From Isoetes taiwanensis (lineage: Eukaryota > Streptophyta > Lycopodiopsida > Isoetales > Isoetaceae): DNA of 64,000 nt. The notes beneath the pieces were generated by a model. It did no database searches. It was not told the origin of the DNA and worked only from the letters and a program-made list of their open reading frames with translations. A program made the position numbers and the translations under genes. The DNA lies in NCBI GenBank assembly GCA_021234155.1, contig JAJEKV010000149.1, forward strand, positions 308,001-372,000, read 5' to 3'. Position 1 is the first letter of the stretch. Every line of letters starts with the position of its first letter. Positions 22,271 to 33,776 of the stretch are shown in pieces.

Positions 22271-23529
22271 TAACAAATTGGAAGTTGGGTCGTCTAACTT
22301 TTTGTCCTTTTTGTCTTTGTTTGGGTCACTCATTTTCGATTCCATTCATTTTTGAACCCCCAACTTCCATTCCGATTAGAAAGATTGCCACATGGCATCA
22401 CCAAATTAGACTTCGAACAAAAATGGAGATCCAACTTCCATTTTGTCTAAAGGAAAACTATTAACAACTGGACACATTGTGCCAGGTTATTATAAGTGTA
22501 TGCAATACAAAATTTTGGAGATGCCCATATTTTCATAAACATAATTTTGTCGACTATGGTTGCTATTGTAAAAGAGATCCATGGAGTTCTTTAATTGCTA
22601 CAACAGAGAGTTATCTAAATTTAGTTGCTAGAGAGAAGAGATTCATGAAGTTATCTAGATTTGGCATATATGGTGCCTTTAATTAACCAATTTTGCTTGT
22701 ACTTGAGGTTCTTTACTGAGACTCCAAATGAGGACTCTATGTCTTAGTCAGTATGCAAAAGATGACTGAGAGTCTGATTCCCTTAACTAGATGTAGATTT
22801 CATTCATATTAATGATGCCAAATTTTGTATCTCATTTGGAATATTAGAAGCTTCTTAAACCACCTTTGACATATGTTCAATATAAGTTTTATGTCTCCAA
22901 CTTAGCAGTACTAGACTCATAGTGTCATTAATGGATTCCTCTTCGTGTCCCTCCCACAAGGCTTCTTGTCTCTTGCTATACACGTATATGCTCAATTCTT
23001 TGTTCATGCCTAGGAAATCGTGGCAAATTGGGTAAGTGGCAAATTGACGTCATATAATAAGTAAGAATATTGCCACAACCACCAACCTTATGCTGAAATC
23101 TTGGCTTGTATAATTTGAGATGTACAAACAAAAGGAAGATACAACATTGTACAACAGATTCTTAATAGTAACATACTTCTAGTCACATATTGTGATAAAG
23201 ACGTTAGATAAATTACTATACATTTTCAATTCTCCTTTTTTTACATCCAATATTCTACTAGTTATTCAAGGTTGTCTATTCTATTCTATTATCCCTTATA
23301 AACATCCCAAGCTATTCCATCGATAGTTGAGTCCAAACGGAATTCTATGTGTCTAAGATTGTATATAGACAAGTGTACGCCATGCGATTTAATTTAATTA
23401 ATATTAATCACGCCATTTAAGACCCTAAGGTCCATATGGTGAAGCATATTACAAGAGATATATATATGAATAAGGAGCTTAAATAAAGGCACTAGTAGCT
23501 TCAAGTACTTCTATATTAAGAACAAGGGA

Positions 23530-23885
23530 TTAAAGTTTTGGCATCAGAAATGCGGAAGTAAAGAAAGCCCTTCTTTGCGAGCTGGAATGAAGAGGAATTT
23601 GGCATCAGAAATGCAGAAGTAAAGAAACCTCTTCTTTGCAGGCTGGAACGAAGAACGGTTGTCTTGTGTTTGAAAGAGAGATTTGAATGCAAGTGAAATT
23701 GATATACGAAAGAGAGAATAGAATAGAGAGAAGTGATTGTAAGTGAAATTGAAGCTGGAACGGAGAATGGTTGTTACGTGTTTGAAAGAGAGATTTGAAT
23801 GCAAGTGAAACTGATATTCGAAAGAATAGAGTAGAATAGAGAGATGTGATTGTAAGTGAAATTGAAGCTTGGAGAGGAGCTGGGT
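23530..23885. repeat. Two adjacent tandem duplications
   Basis: A unit of about 60 bp (ggcatcagaaatgcggaag...ttctttgc) occurs twice at about 23539-23650. A unit of about 118 bp (gctggaacgaagaacggttgt...aagtgaaattgaa) occurs twice at about 23641-23875. Open frames on the minus strand reflect the repeat and have no known match. Confidence 0.75.
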
Positions 23886-24140
23886 GAGGGAAGGAGCAGA
23901 TTGACATGGAGGAGGAAGTTGAGAGTTTCAATTGGAATGAATGGTAATGGTGATCATCCATGGCCATGGTTGTGCAATTTTCATGAAATGGAGGTTACAA
24001 GGTACTAGACCTAGGGGTAAGATGGTGGCCATTTTGTCAACTATGGATTGACTATGGTGAAAAAAAAGCCAAAAAAAAGTGACACCTATTGAGGTTGAGA
24101 ATTATTTAGTTTGTTATGTTGGAAGAGGGATGGCCAAGTA

Positions 24141-26047
24141 ATGGCAAAGGGAGGGGGGCGCCCACAATGGGTCTCCATAGCCAAGCTCTTGTGCTTGCTT
24201 TTTTTTGCATCGGCCTGTTTCTTTAAACTTGCTCTTGTTTTCAGAAGCTTGCTTGCATTTCCTCTTCCCAATTCTCCTCCCTTGCATCTTTCTCAATTCA
24301 AAAAACATGGCCGATCCGTCCACACCTCTCGTTTTTCTAATACCTCTGTTCCTAAGCTCCGTTTAAACCCCTTGCCTTTCCAAATTCTTCCTCCAATTGT
24401 CTCGCAAAATGCCGCACAATTGCCACTTCAAATTCCTCACAATTCAAGCTCAGATTCTTCGCTTTCTGTCACCGATTCTTCAGTACCTGTCACAGATTCT
24501 TCTGCTAGTCTGCAGTCAAAAGATGCTGGATCTTACAGAAATTCTACTTCTCATTTTATCAGGATCAATTCTATTACAGGTCAGTACTAAAATCTACAGC
24601 TTTCAATTTCAAATTTTATGTGCAGTGCAATTTTTACTGTCCAAAGTGCGTCCTTTTTAAGATAATGCTCTCGAAACTGTGCAGCATATCATTCGAAAAG
24701 CATCTTCATGTCAGATTACAAAGACATGATAAAAAATTTCAGAATTTATGTATACCCATATCCCAGCAACGGACCATTCGCCAATATATTTCTACCACAA
24801 AAGGGCTCCCCTGCTGGAAATTATGCATCAGAAGCTTATTTCAAAAAAGCTCTGCTAAACAGTCGGTTAAAAACAGAGGATCCATCACAGGCGCATCTAT
24901 TCTACCTCCCATTCTCTGTATCAGCAATCCGGCACGAGAAAGGACTCGGGGTACCCAAAATTCCATCTTTTGTTGCAGATTATATGAAAAAAATCACTGC
25001 CGAATTCCCGTATTGGAACAGAAGCAGAGGAGCAGACCATTTCTACGTTGCATGCCATTCAATCTCGAAAATTGCTGCGGAAAAGGCAGATTATTTGGCC
25101 CACAATGCAATTCAAGTGATCTGCTCATCAAATTATTTTTGGAGAACGTATATTCCTCATAAAGACGTGCCGATTCCGCAGATCTGGCCCCGTCAGGGCA
25201 CTCCGGCGAGATCGGGATCAACAGCGCAGAGGTGAAGAAAAAATCAAATCTATATTCAAAATTTTAGGCTGCATTATTTATTGCAGGCATATGCATCATT
25301 ACATCTATCCTGAATTCAAGGTATAAGCATGGAAAAAAACTTGCATTTTTTTGTCCTATAAGTCTTCTAATTTTTTAGTTTTCATTCAAATTCAAACGTA
25401 CCTTTCATGGCCAACTCATTTGGCAAAAAAACAATTTGCTTATCTCATCACTAGAATCATGTCAGACCCCCTTGTATATAGAATACTATTGTCTTGTCTT
25501 TTGAGTTCCTCTTTTCCATCTTTTCTACAGGAAAATTCTAGCCTTCTTTGCTGGAGGGGCCAACTCCCCAGTGAGGGCTTTTCTAGTGAACACATGGAAG
25601 AATGACCCTGATGTTGTGGTCCATCCCAGACGTATTTCTACACCTTACTCAGCTACTCCATACTCTGAGGCTCTTCTCACCTCCAAATTCTGCCTTCATG
25701 TCAAGGGCTTTGAGGTTAACACTGCTCGTATTGGCGACGCCATGTTCTATGGCTGTGTTCCTGTTATCATCGCTGATCATTACGAACTTCCCTTCCTAAA
25801 CATACTCAATTGGTCTCAATTCTCGATCGTGATCACTACCCCCGATATTCCTCGACTAAAAGAGATACTTGTTGGAGTAAGTCCTGAGAAGTACAAGCAA
25901 ATGCATCAAAGTGTCATGCAAGTTAGACATCATTTTCAGTGGCATTCTCCTCCAGTGGAGTATGACGCCTTCTACATGGTGATGTATGAGTTATGGCTAA
26001 AGAGGCATTCTCTTAGGCCTTCACTTTACTCAAAGAATATCCTTTGA
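24141..26047 (+). CDS. Exostosin-family (GT47) glycosyltransferase, gene 1
   Basis: Three exons fit GT-AG rules and phase: 24141-24579, 24685-25231 and 25531-26047 (introns of 105 and 299 bp). They give 1503 bp and 500 residues. The ATG at 24141 (MAKGGGRPQW) is preferred over the earlier 24111 frame start because a hydrophobic signal anchor (about residues 13-36) follows it, as in type II Golgi proteins. A Ser/Pro-rich stem is followed by the exostosin domain from about residue 155. Visible blocks are YVYPYP, NYASEAYFKKAL, AHLFYLPFS, YWNRSRGADHFYVACHS, LAFFAGGANSPVRAF, SKFCLHVKGFEVNTARIGDAMFYGCVPVII and PPVEYDAFYMVMYEL. GT47 enzymes build cell-wall polysaccharides or glycoprotein glycans in the Golgi; the donor and acceptor cannot be told from sequence. 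The closest plant group is the At5g03795/At5g25310-like probable glycosyltransferases. Confidence 0.9.
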
Positions 26048-27083
26048 AGTGCAAGTGCATTTTTGTCCACAATTGTTTTATGCATGAGTGTAGCCCATTT
26101 ATTTCTTTTTTTGTCGGTCCATGTTCGACCAATGGTTCCATGCCATGCTTCTGTTACCAACTTATAGTCTCATTAAGGAGGTTCATCCATGAAATTGACA
26201 TGCACATTCAATTCAATTATAGGATCTTTATTCTTTGTTACAAGTTGTAGTTATATAACACACGTCTTTTGGTTGATATGAATTTATCCATTTGCCTTAA
26301 TGGTTTTAGACTTCTTGAACCTTTCAAGTTTTCAACTCCATACTTTCAACTCTTTGCCATAATTGCTATATGCACTCGTCATGGTGTTTACTTAATGCAT
26401 CAACTCGAGATAACAAGAATAAACGACAAAAGACATAACTATCAAATATTTTCATCATATAGATGATCAATATTAAACCTCAAGAATGTTATTTAACATG
26501 TCCCACAAGTACCATGCTTATACCACATCCAAGTAGCAGTTCATTGTCCCTAAGCTACATGTCTGCTTGTCCATGCACAAAGTTCCAAGAAGTCAAGTCC
26601 CTATTCCAACTTGAGCTTTTGTACTATCAGGAGCATCTTCAACATGTGCTCCAATTTTCATGCAAAATCAACAATCACTAAACTGAGGATGGCCAATAAT
26701 AATCAACTTTTGTTCAATCGTCTTGAGATCACTATTGTTCTTCTTGCTGCACTTCCAAAAGTTGCTAAGATTGTCATTTAGATCATGCTATTGCATAAAA
26801 ATGGTGAAGCTTTTGTTCTAGTTGCCCTCTCCTATGTGGTAAAGCCATCGAAGTTGATCAAATTCCATGGGAATGGTAGAACACCCCAACCAAATACGAT
26901 AAGAGTTATATGGTAAAGATTGCAGGAAAGTGTGGAGCCATAGACTTTGTAACGATGGAACGATTAATTTGCTTTTGTTGCAACTCTTGTCACAGACATG
27001 GATTTGGACATAGACTCAATATGATAACTAGAATATTACTTCTCATAGGTTCTTAAGTAGAGAATCCGCCATCATATATTATA
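26048..27083. other. Gene-free interval downstream of exostosin gene 1
   Basis: It holds the presumed 3'UTR of gene 1 and AT-rich sequence. Short frames at 26044-26681 have no recognisable product. Confidence 0.6.
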
Positions 27084-28419
27084 ATGAGTCCCAGGCGGGC
27101 TCTATTTCTGAATTTTATAGACTTCATGAAAGCATTTGATACAGTCCCTCAGAAAGATTTTGGGGCCAGATTGGAACAGATTGGAGTGACACATTCAATC
27201 AGAGGAGCTATTGCTAAGCTTTATTTGGAGGTGTTAGCAAAGTTGTCAATAGACTTTGATGCAGAGATCCAAAGCACAATAGGTGTTTGATAAGGATGCC
27301 CATTATCTCCAACTTTGTTTGGACTTTATATACCGAGTTGGAGGAATGGTTGAGCCATAGAAGTCTACAGACACATGCTTAGATAATTTTCTTGTACAAC
27401 TTCTTTTGTACGTTGATGATGTGGTTTAGTTAGAAGATAAACCAGAAGGCTTGCAGTCACACCTTGATGCTCTAGCTGCCTTTTGTGATGCCAAACACAT
27501 GAAAGTCAACTTAGCCAAATGATGATGGTCTTTGAGACCATTCGACGACCGATATTTTTGTATAAAGGTGATATTCTGGAAACAGTTGATTGTTACAAAT
27601 ATCTAGGGTTGGAGTTTTCATCGAACTATACTTGGAAATAATGTGTCAGAAAATGAATAGCATATGGCAAAGTGGCTTTGTATGGTATGTTATCTAGATG
27701 CCATAAAGCTTCTCTTACTAATTGGGGGTTAAAGAAAATCTTATTTAAAACTTTAGTGCAAACTGTTATCCTTTATGGGTCACCTATCTGGGGCCCTTGT
27801 ATCCCAGCACAGCAGTGGTCTCAGATTGAGATAGTACTGAAAGTATTTCTCCACCAGGAATTAGGGATTAAACAGCAGATCCCTTTTGCAATTCTACTTG
27901 CAGCGGCCAGCATGCTTCTTCTTGAAGCAGAAGCTCTGTATCAGGCAATAAATTTTGTCAACAGGATTCACATGTAGCCAGATGATCGTTTGTCTAAGAT
28001 AGCTATGATCCAATCAACATCTTCGGGATGGTAACGAGATTTGCTAAGATGGACTGAATGTTGGGGAATAACTATGCAACATTGGCTAGAAACTGAGCTT
28101 GGGGCCTAGGATTTACTACAGACACGTGTAAAGAAACTATGGGCAGTTAGAGGTTCACGCATGACCACCTACATTTCGGAAGTAAATCCTTTGTTGGTTT
28201 ATTCTGAACAAAATTACTTAAAAGCATCGATCCAGAGATTTTTGAAGCAGTCTATAGCAAAATATAGGACAAGCTCTCATAAGCTACGTGTGAAAACAGG
28301 CAGATGGTCAAATATTCCGAAAGAGGAGAGATATTGCATAGTATGTAACCAGAATTTGGTCGAAGATGAGGCCCATGTATTCTTACATTGCTCAGCGTAT
28401 GAAGAGATGAGGAACAGGT
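27084..28419 (+). pseudogene. LINE reverse transcriptase fragment, interrupted by Copia
   Basis: RT motif A region: LNFIDFMKAFDTVPQKDF (27108 on). GCPLSPTLFGLYI follows in a broken frame near 27295, then the catalytic LYVDDV near 27405, an MKVNLAK block near 27500, and a C-terminal frame with TVILYGSPIWGPCIP (27760). A last open frame, 28161-28419, carries YCIVCNQNLVEDEAHVFLHC, a zinc-binding-like Cys/His cluster. Stops split the parts. The final frame runs straight into the left Copia LTR and resumes after the right LTR at 33464. Confidence 0.8.
28415..28419. repeat. Copia target-site duplication, left
   Basis: CAGGT directly before the left LTR is repeated exactly at 33464-33468 after the right LTR. 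Confidence 0.95.
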
Positions 28420-28761
28420 TGAAATTAAAAAGCAATGGTTGCAGCAACAACGTCTATTTATTATATCTTCAAAACATTAACATATCAAACGACAAGCAGG
28501 TTTGTAATCCGGAAGCTGGTTCCATAACACAAGTTTCTCACCGCCGTTCTACTCTCTTATCCGGCTGTCTGCTAATACAAATCCCTTACCTGTTCAAAAA
28601 CGATGTCTCCCTGAAGAGCCGGCATCCCATTTCCATTTTCGGCATCAAATGTCTCAGATACTAATTTTGTTGATGACACCGTGTTCATACTAGGGTATTA
28701 CAGAAAAACCTTTGGTCTAAAAATATGACATGACAATAATAATCATAATAAAACGCCTTCA
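28420..28761 (-). repeat. Copia LTR (3' LTR of the element)
   Basis: It is 342 bp, TG...CA, matching 33122-33463 except near 28620 (ccggcat/ccagcat) and near 28660 (gatact/gatgct). Confidence 0.95.
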
Positions 28762-31700
28762 TTCCCTCTTCATGTCATAATTTTGTTCTTCTGCTACATT
28801 TGTAATTCCTAGACGACCTTTCAATCCATGGAATCTATTTCCTGATAAAGCCTTGGTTAACACATCTGCTATTTGGTCTTGAGATCTGATAAACTGAACT
28901 GATATATAACCTCTGGCAACCATGTCCCGGATAAAGTGCAAATACAATTCAATATGTTTTGTTCTCTGATGTAATACAGGGTTTTTGGTAATGGAAATGC
29001 AGCTCATGCTATCACAAAACAGTATTGTTGGATTGCTCTGATGCACGCCAAGTTCACCAAGCAATCTTCTGGCCCAGACAATCTCCTTGGCAGCTAATGT
29101 GGCAGCTCCATACTCAGCTTCGGCTGAGGACATTGCAACTGTAGATTGTTTCTTAGATTTCCAAGACACTGATCCACCACCAAGTATAAGAGAAAACCCT
29201 GATGTAGACTTCCTGGAATCTGGGTCACTTGCCCAATCTGCATCACAAAATGCTTTGAGCGTAAGATTTTTTTCATTATATGTTATTCCCTCATCCGCAG
29301 ATCCTTTCAAGTACCTCAATATTCTTTTTGCAGCAGCCCAATGATGTTTACCAGGATTGTTGCTATATCTACTTAATAGACTTACAGAAAATGCAATATC
29401 TGGCCTGGTACAATTACTTACGTACAACAAGCATCCTATTAACTCTCTGAAAGGTGTATTCTCCATCTCCTGTGCTTCATGCTCAGTTTTAGGGCATAGA
29501 TCGTTTGATATCCTGTGACCCAACACCAAAGGTGTAGTAACAGCCTTGCAACCTGTCATGTTAAACCTGTTCAACATTGATTGAATATTTGCTGTTTGTT
29601 TGAGAGTTAACACTCCTTGATCTCTATTCCTGCAAACTTCAATTCCTAAAAATTTCCTTAGTTCCCCAAGATCCGTCATTTTGAATCTTACCTTCAAAAT
29701 AAAGCACTCTACATCATTAGATGCCATAATGCAATCGTCAACGTATAAGGCGATAATGCAGAATTTCGTACCTTGATGAAGCACATACATGTTACCATCA
29801 CTTTTCAGTTTTATAAACCCCTTTTCCTTTAGGAAATGATCCATGCAAAAATACCATTGTCTAGGGGATTGCCTTAATCCGTAGACAGCTCTTCTTAACC
29901 TCCAAACTTTATTATGACCTGTCTCAAACCCCGGAGCCTGTTTCATAAAAATTTCTTCTTCTAAAGTTGCATTCAGAAAGGCAGTACTGACATCCATATG
30001 ATGAAGCTCTAAATTCATAACATTAGCAATAGCTAGCAGCATTCTCACACTTGCTAATTTTACTATGGGAGAAAAAGTTTCACTGTAATCTAACCCCTTC
30101 TTCTGTGAAAAACCCTGTGCGACTAATCTGGCCTTATATTTCAGAGACTTTCCATCAGCACCTGTCTTTAGTTTATAGATCCATTTACTGCCTACAATAT
30201 TTTTATTGCTAGGGGTGTCTACTAACTCATACGTACCTGTCCTGCGAAATGACATCATTTTGTCTTCCATTGCTTGTCTCCAGCATTTTGCATCTTCTGC
30301 TTCAACTGCTTCTTGATAAGAGGTTGGCACATCAGGCTCAAGAATCGCCATAATAACATCAGGATCAATTGGATCTTCTTTCCTAAGTCTTATACTTCTT
30401 CCTGAACTTTCCCTGCCAAGCCTCTCTATGTCAATGTTCTGCTGCCCTTCTTTGAGTTTTTCTACTTCAGTTTTCCTTCTTTTAGTCATATTTGTTTGGA
30501 TTTCAGCATGTGAATCACCATTAGTGCTAGGTTCACCTTCCATGGGCAAAATGAGTTTGTCCTTTTCTCCTTCTGCTGGTACAGCAGATTTGTCTTCTGC
30601 CTCAATATCTTCATCATCAAACACATCAACATCTATATTTCGCTCAAAGGAATCACTTGAGGCAGACTGAAATGGCTTAGGAATAGCACGAACACTTCTG
30701 TCTTTGTATACTTTATTTTCAATAAAATAAACATCTCTACTCACCACTACTTTCTTTCTTGCGACATCATACAATCTGAACCCTTTAGATAGATTGTCAT
30801 ATCCAACAAGGTAGCACAACCGTGATCTATCATCCAACTTCCTCCTATTCTCATCTGGAACATGTACATATGCTTCACAACCAAAAACTTTAAACATATC
30901 ATACGATGGTTTTCTACCATACCACATTTCATCTGCTACTCTACCATTTAAGCTCTTTAGTGGAATTCTATTTTGAATAAGCACTGCAGTTTTTACTGCT
31001 TCTTCCCATAGGAAGTTGGGTATACCTGAATGTTTGAGCATCGCTCTAACAGCATTCAAGATGGTTCTATTTTTGCGCTCCGCAACTCCATTCTGTTGTG
31101 GCGTGTGACTACAGGTCAATTGCCTTCTGATCCCATTCTCTGCACAATATTTATTAAATCTTGAAGAAATAAACTCACCTCCTCGGTCACTTCTTAGACA
31201 TTTGATTCTTTTGCCAGTTTGTCTCTCAACTTCAGCCTGAAACAGTTTAAAAGCCTCAAACGCTTGATCTTTCGTTCTTAGAGTATAACATTTCGTTTTT
31301 CTGGTCAAATCATCTATGAAAGTGATAAAATATCTTTTGCCATAGATGCTCCTTACGTTTAATGGACCGCACAGATCACTATGCACAAGTTCCAGCACTT
31401 CTTTAGCTCGTTTTCCTGTCTTTGGAAATGACAGTCTAGTTTGCTTCCCCATTAAGCAACCTGCACAATGAAATTTTTCCTGTTTGTTTTCGGATACATT
31501 TATTAACCCTTTCTTCACCATTAATGCAACATTCCTTATGTGTACATGTCTGAGTCTTTCATGCCACATAGTGAGAGATGGTAAGATCACAGCATTCACA
31601 CTAGCAACATTATTTATATCATCATTATAAAAACCAAATAATCTGCCAACTCTTCTAGCAAGGAATTTAACTTCATTATTCAACATCACTTTACATACAA

Positions 31701-33090
31701 GTTTTTCAAAATGCACTGTATAACCCAAATCAACAAGCTGTGCGACAGAAATAAGATTTCTGACTATGTTCGGAACACACAATACTTTCTCTAATACAAC
31801 AGATTTTCCCTCTAAATCGAATAACTCCAACAAGCCTTCTTCTTCAACTCTTTGTAGTTTGCCATTTCCCATTTGTACAAAACTGGAGCACTTAGCAGAT
31901 CTTTCTTTGAGCACTGAAGCAGTCTTTATGACTGACTTCTCAGCTCCACTATCTAGCACAAAAAGCCCATCATTCTTACTTAGTTTTGCATTTTCTGAAA
32001 CTGTTAAAGTATTACACATACTTACCTCAGCGTTCTCATCAAGCTCCTCTTCTAATTCTTCAGAATCTTCAGCTTCTCTCGCCACATTGATTGCGGAGAC
32101 TCTTCCCCTGCTTCTTCCTCTAGTGTTACCCCTTCCCCTAGTAAAGCCACTGCCTCTGCCTCTATTTGTACTAGCCCTTGATTTAGAAAAATCCTTAGGA
32201 CTTGAACAGTTTATTGCTATATGACCATAGCCTTCGCAATTAAAACATTTATTACCTTTGTTCAACTTTGGACAATTCACCTTCAAATGCCCATAAGCAT
32301 TGCATAGGAAACAAGGCCCAATTCTGGACTTATCAGCGCCACCAGCACACTCCTTACTACTTCCACTATACAACACTTCAACATGTTCTTCTTCCGCTTC
32401 CTTTAGAACAGACTTTTGTTCAAATTCTGTTTTTACCATTCTTTCAGCTTCGTCCCTTGACTTAGCTACATTTCTGATTAACGTAGAAAGCTGATCAAAA
32501 TTAGAAAATGCCCTTGAGATTGATAATACCTGGTATTCTGTGGTCATAGGCACTCCTGCCGCTTCAACATCTGCAATCAAGTTATCGAACTTCTGGAAAA
32601 ACTCATCTAAATCTTCATTTTCATGGAACCTCAATCGTCTAAGCTCCTTATCCAGTACATCCATTTGAGAGGAAGTTTTCCTCTCATATGTTTTCAACAT
32701 AAACTTCCAAATTTCCTTTGGTGACATCCCTCTAAGCTTCAAAAGAATACTGGAACTTACCTTTGATGTCAAAACGCCTCTAGCCTCCAAGGTCCTCTTC
32801 CTCAGAGTTTCTGCATTCGAAGGATCCGTAGCACTAGAGCTTCCACCTCCAGAGCTAACTGTACTTTCATTTCCAGGACTCACTGAACCTACTGCTGTTG
32901 CAGCAGCATATGACCTTCTTGAACTCCTGCTGATTTCTGAACTTTCTCCTTCATCAGACACTAGGTCCCATAATCCCTCAATTTCCAAAATTTCCTTTAT
33001 CTTTTCCTTCCAAATCTGAAACCCTGATCCCCCTTTAAAAACATCTACTGCTCCTAACAGTGATGCTCCGAACCTTGAAATTGAAGACAT
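28759..33090 (-). CDS. Copia Gag-Pol polyprotein
   Basis: One frame of 1443 residues runs from the ATG at 33090 (MSSISRFGAS). The open frame extends upstream to 33120, but that part is the primer-binding site. Domains in order: Gag (UBN2-like, with a WKEKI region); two CCHC zinc knuckles, CFLCNAYGHLKVNC and CFNCEGYGHIAINC (about 259-295); aspartic protease with LDSGA (about 377); a GAG-pre-integrase HxxH/CxxC region; integrase core with HSDLCGPL (about 571), IDDLTR and the late acidic residue region around SDRGGEF (about 633); reverse transcriptase with YVDDCIM (about 1117); and RNase H with CDADWASD (about 1287) and SSAEAEY. The order integrase before RT defines Ty1/copia. The TGA stop is made by the first three bases of the 3' LTR. 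I see no internal stop or shift. Confidence 0.97.
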   Translation of the reverse strand: MSSISRFGASLLGAVDVFKGGSGFQIWKEKIKEILEIEGLWDLVSDEGESSEISRSSRRSYAAATAVGSVSPGNESTVSSGGGSSSATDPSNAETLRKRTLEARGVLTSKVSSSILLKLRGMSPKEIWKFMLKTYERKTSSQMDVLDKELRRLRFHENEDLDEFFQKFDNLIADVEAAGVPMTTEYQVLSISRAFSNFDQLSTLIRNVAKSRDEAERMVKTEFEQKSVLKEAEEEHVEVLYSGSSKECAGGADKSRIGPCFLCNAYGHLKVNCPKLNKGNKCFNCEGYGHIAINCSSPKDFSKSRASTNRGRGSGFTRGRGNTRGRSRGRVSAINVAREAEDSEELEEELDENAEVSMCNTLTVSENAKLSKNDGLFVLDSGAEKSVIKTASVLKERSAKCSSFVQMGNGKLQRVEEEGLLELFDLEGKSVVLEKVLCVPNIVRNLISVAQLVDLGYTVHFEKLVCKVMLNNEVKFLARRVGRLFGFYNDDINNVASVNAVILPSLTMWHERLRHVHIRNVALMVKKGLINVSENKQEKFHCAGCLMGKQTRLSFPKTGKRAKEVLELVHSDLCGPLNVRSIYGKRYFITFIDDLTRKTKCYTLRTKDQAFEAFKLFQAEVERQTGKRIKCLRSDRGGEFISSRFNKYCAENGIRRQLTCSHTPQQNGVAERKNRTILNAVRAMLKHSGIPNFLWEEAVKTAVLIQNRIPLKSLNGRVADEMWYGRKPSYDMFKVFGCEAYVHVPDENRRKLDDRSRLCYLVGYDNLSKGFRLYDVARKKVVVSRDVYFIENKVYKDRSVRAIPKPFQSASSDSFERNIDVDVFDDEDIEAEDKSAVPAEGEKDKLILPMEGEPSTNGDSHAEIQTNMTKRRKTEVEKLKEGQQNIDIERLGRESSGRSIRLRKEDPIDPDVIMAILEPDVPTSYQEAVEAEDAKCWRQAMEDKMMSFRRTGTYELVDTPSNKNIVGSKWIYKLKTGADGKSLKYKARLVAQGFSQKKGLDYSETFSPIVKLASVRMLLAIANVMNLELHHMDVSTAFLNATLEEEIFMKQAPGFETGHNKVWRLRRAVYGLRQSPRQWYFCMDHFLKEKGFIKLKSDGNMYVLHQGTKFCIIALYVDDCIMASNDVECFILKVRFKMTDLGELRKFLGIEVCRNRDQGVLTLKQTANIQSMLNRFNMTGCKAVTTPLVLGHRISNDLCPKTEHEAQEMENTPFRELIGCLLYVSNCTRPDIAFSVSLLSRYSNNPGKHHWAAAKRILRYLKGSADEGITYNEKNLTLKAFCDADWASDPDSRKSTSGFSLILGGGSVSWKSKKQSTVAMSSAEAEYGAATLAAKEIVWARRLLGELGVHQSNPTILFCDSMSCISITKNPVLHQRTKHIELYLHFIRDMVARGYISVQFIRSQDQIADVLTKALSGNRFHGLKGRLGITNVAEEQNYDMKRE
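28762..28771 (-). promoter_or_regulatory. Copia polypurine tract
   Basis: GAAGAGGGAA (minus strand) immediately precedes the 3' LTR. It doubles as the last codons of pol (KRE). Confidence 0.85.
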
Positions 33091-33107
33091 GCTATCAATT
33101 TCTAGCT

Positions 33108-33119
33108 GCTCTGATACCA
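33108..33119 (-). promoter_or_regulatory. Copia primer-binding site (initiator tRNA-Met)
   Basis: TGGTATCAGAGC lies two bases inside the 5' LTR. It is the usual plant retrotransposon site complementary to the 3' end of initiator tRNA-Met. Confidence 0.93.
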
Positions 33120-33121
33120 AA

Positions 33122-33463
33122 TGAAATTAAAAAGCAATGGTTGCAGCAACAACGTCTATTTATTATATCTTCAAAACATTAACATATCAAACGACAAGCA
33201 GGTTTGTAATCCGGAAGCTGGTTCCATAACACAAGTTTCTCACCGCCGTTCTACTCTCTTATCCGGCTGTCTGCTAATACAAATCCCTTACCTGTTCAAA
33301 AACGATGTCTCCCTGAAGAGCCAGCATCCCATTTCCATTTTCGGCATCAAATGTCTCAGATGCTAATTTTGTTGATGACACCGTGTTCATACTAGGGTAT
33401 TACAGAAAAACCTTTGGTCTAAAAATATGACATGACAATAATAATCATAATAAAACGCCTTCA
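33122..33463 (-). repeat. Copia LTR (5' LTR of the element)
   Basis: It is 342 bp and is the transcription-initiating LTR by orientation. The target duplication CAGGT follows at 33464-33468. Confidence 0.95.
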
Positions 33464-33525
33464 CAGGTTTGGTATACAGGCTAAGGATTTCCTATCACTA
33501 CGTGAATATGTAGCATAATAACAGG
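33464..33525 (+). pseudogene. End of the LINE ORF beyond the Copia insertion
   Basis: After the target duplication the LINE frame resumes without a shift and stops at TAA near 33517. This shows the Copia hit an open C-terminal reading frame. Confidence 0.7.
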
Positions 33526-33660
33526 GGGTTTTCTTTGTGTTTTTGTACGCTTTTCACTAAGGTTTTCCTATGATTTCGTGATGTATTCAAATGGATGTAC
33601 TAATGCGTACATCTAGAGTGCACCATTTCTGAGCCATTGATTTTAGCCTTTTTTTTTTCA

Positions 33661-33774
33661 ATGGTCAACAACCAATGGCTCACAACAAAAGCCCTTTTTT
33701 TGTGCGTGTGGTGCATAATGGTCAACAACCAATGGCTCACAACAAAAGCCCTCTTTTTGTGCGTGTGGTGCATA
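33661..33774. repeat. 57-bp tandem duplication
   Basis: Two nearly identical units start at 33661 and 33718 (atggtcaacaaccaatggct...). Confidence 0.9.
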
Positions 33775-33776
33775 AT

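Larger units (their letters stand above)
28420..33463 (-). mobile_element. Intact Ty1/copia retrotransposon (5.04 kb)
   Basis: Two 342-bp LTRs (TG...CA) differ at only two positions seen by eye. A primer-binding site, a polypurine tract, one uninterrupted gag-pol frame and a perfect 5-bp target duplication are present. The element is on the minus strand and sits inside the LINE fragment. The near-identity of the LTRs and the intact ORF suggest a recent, possibly autonomous copy. Confidence 0.97.

Noticed and set aside
22037-22345. 102-codon minus ORF
   Set aside because: It runs through the foldback repeat and reflects its sequence rather than a gene.
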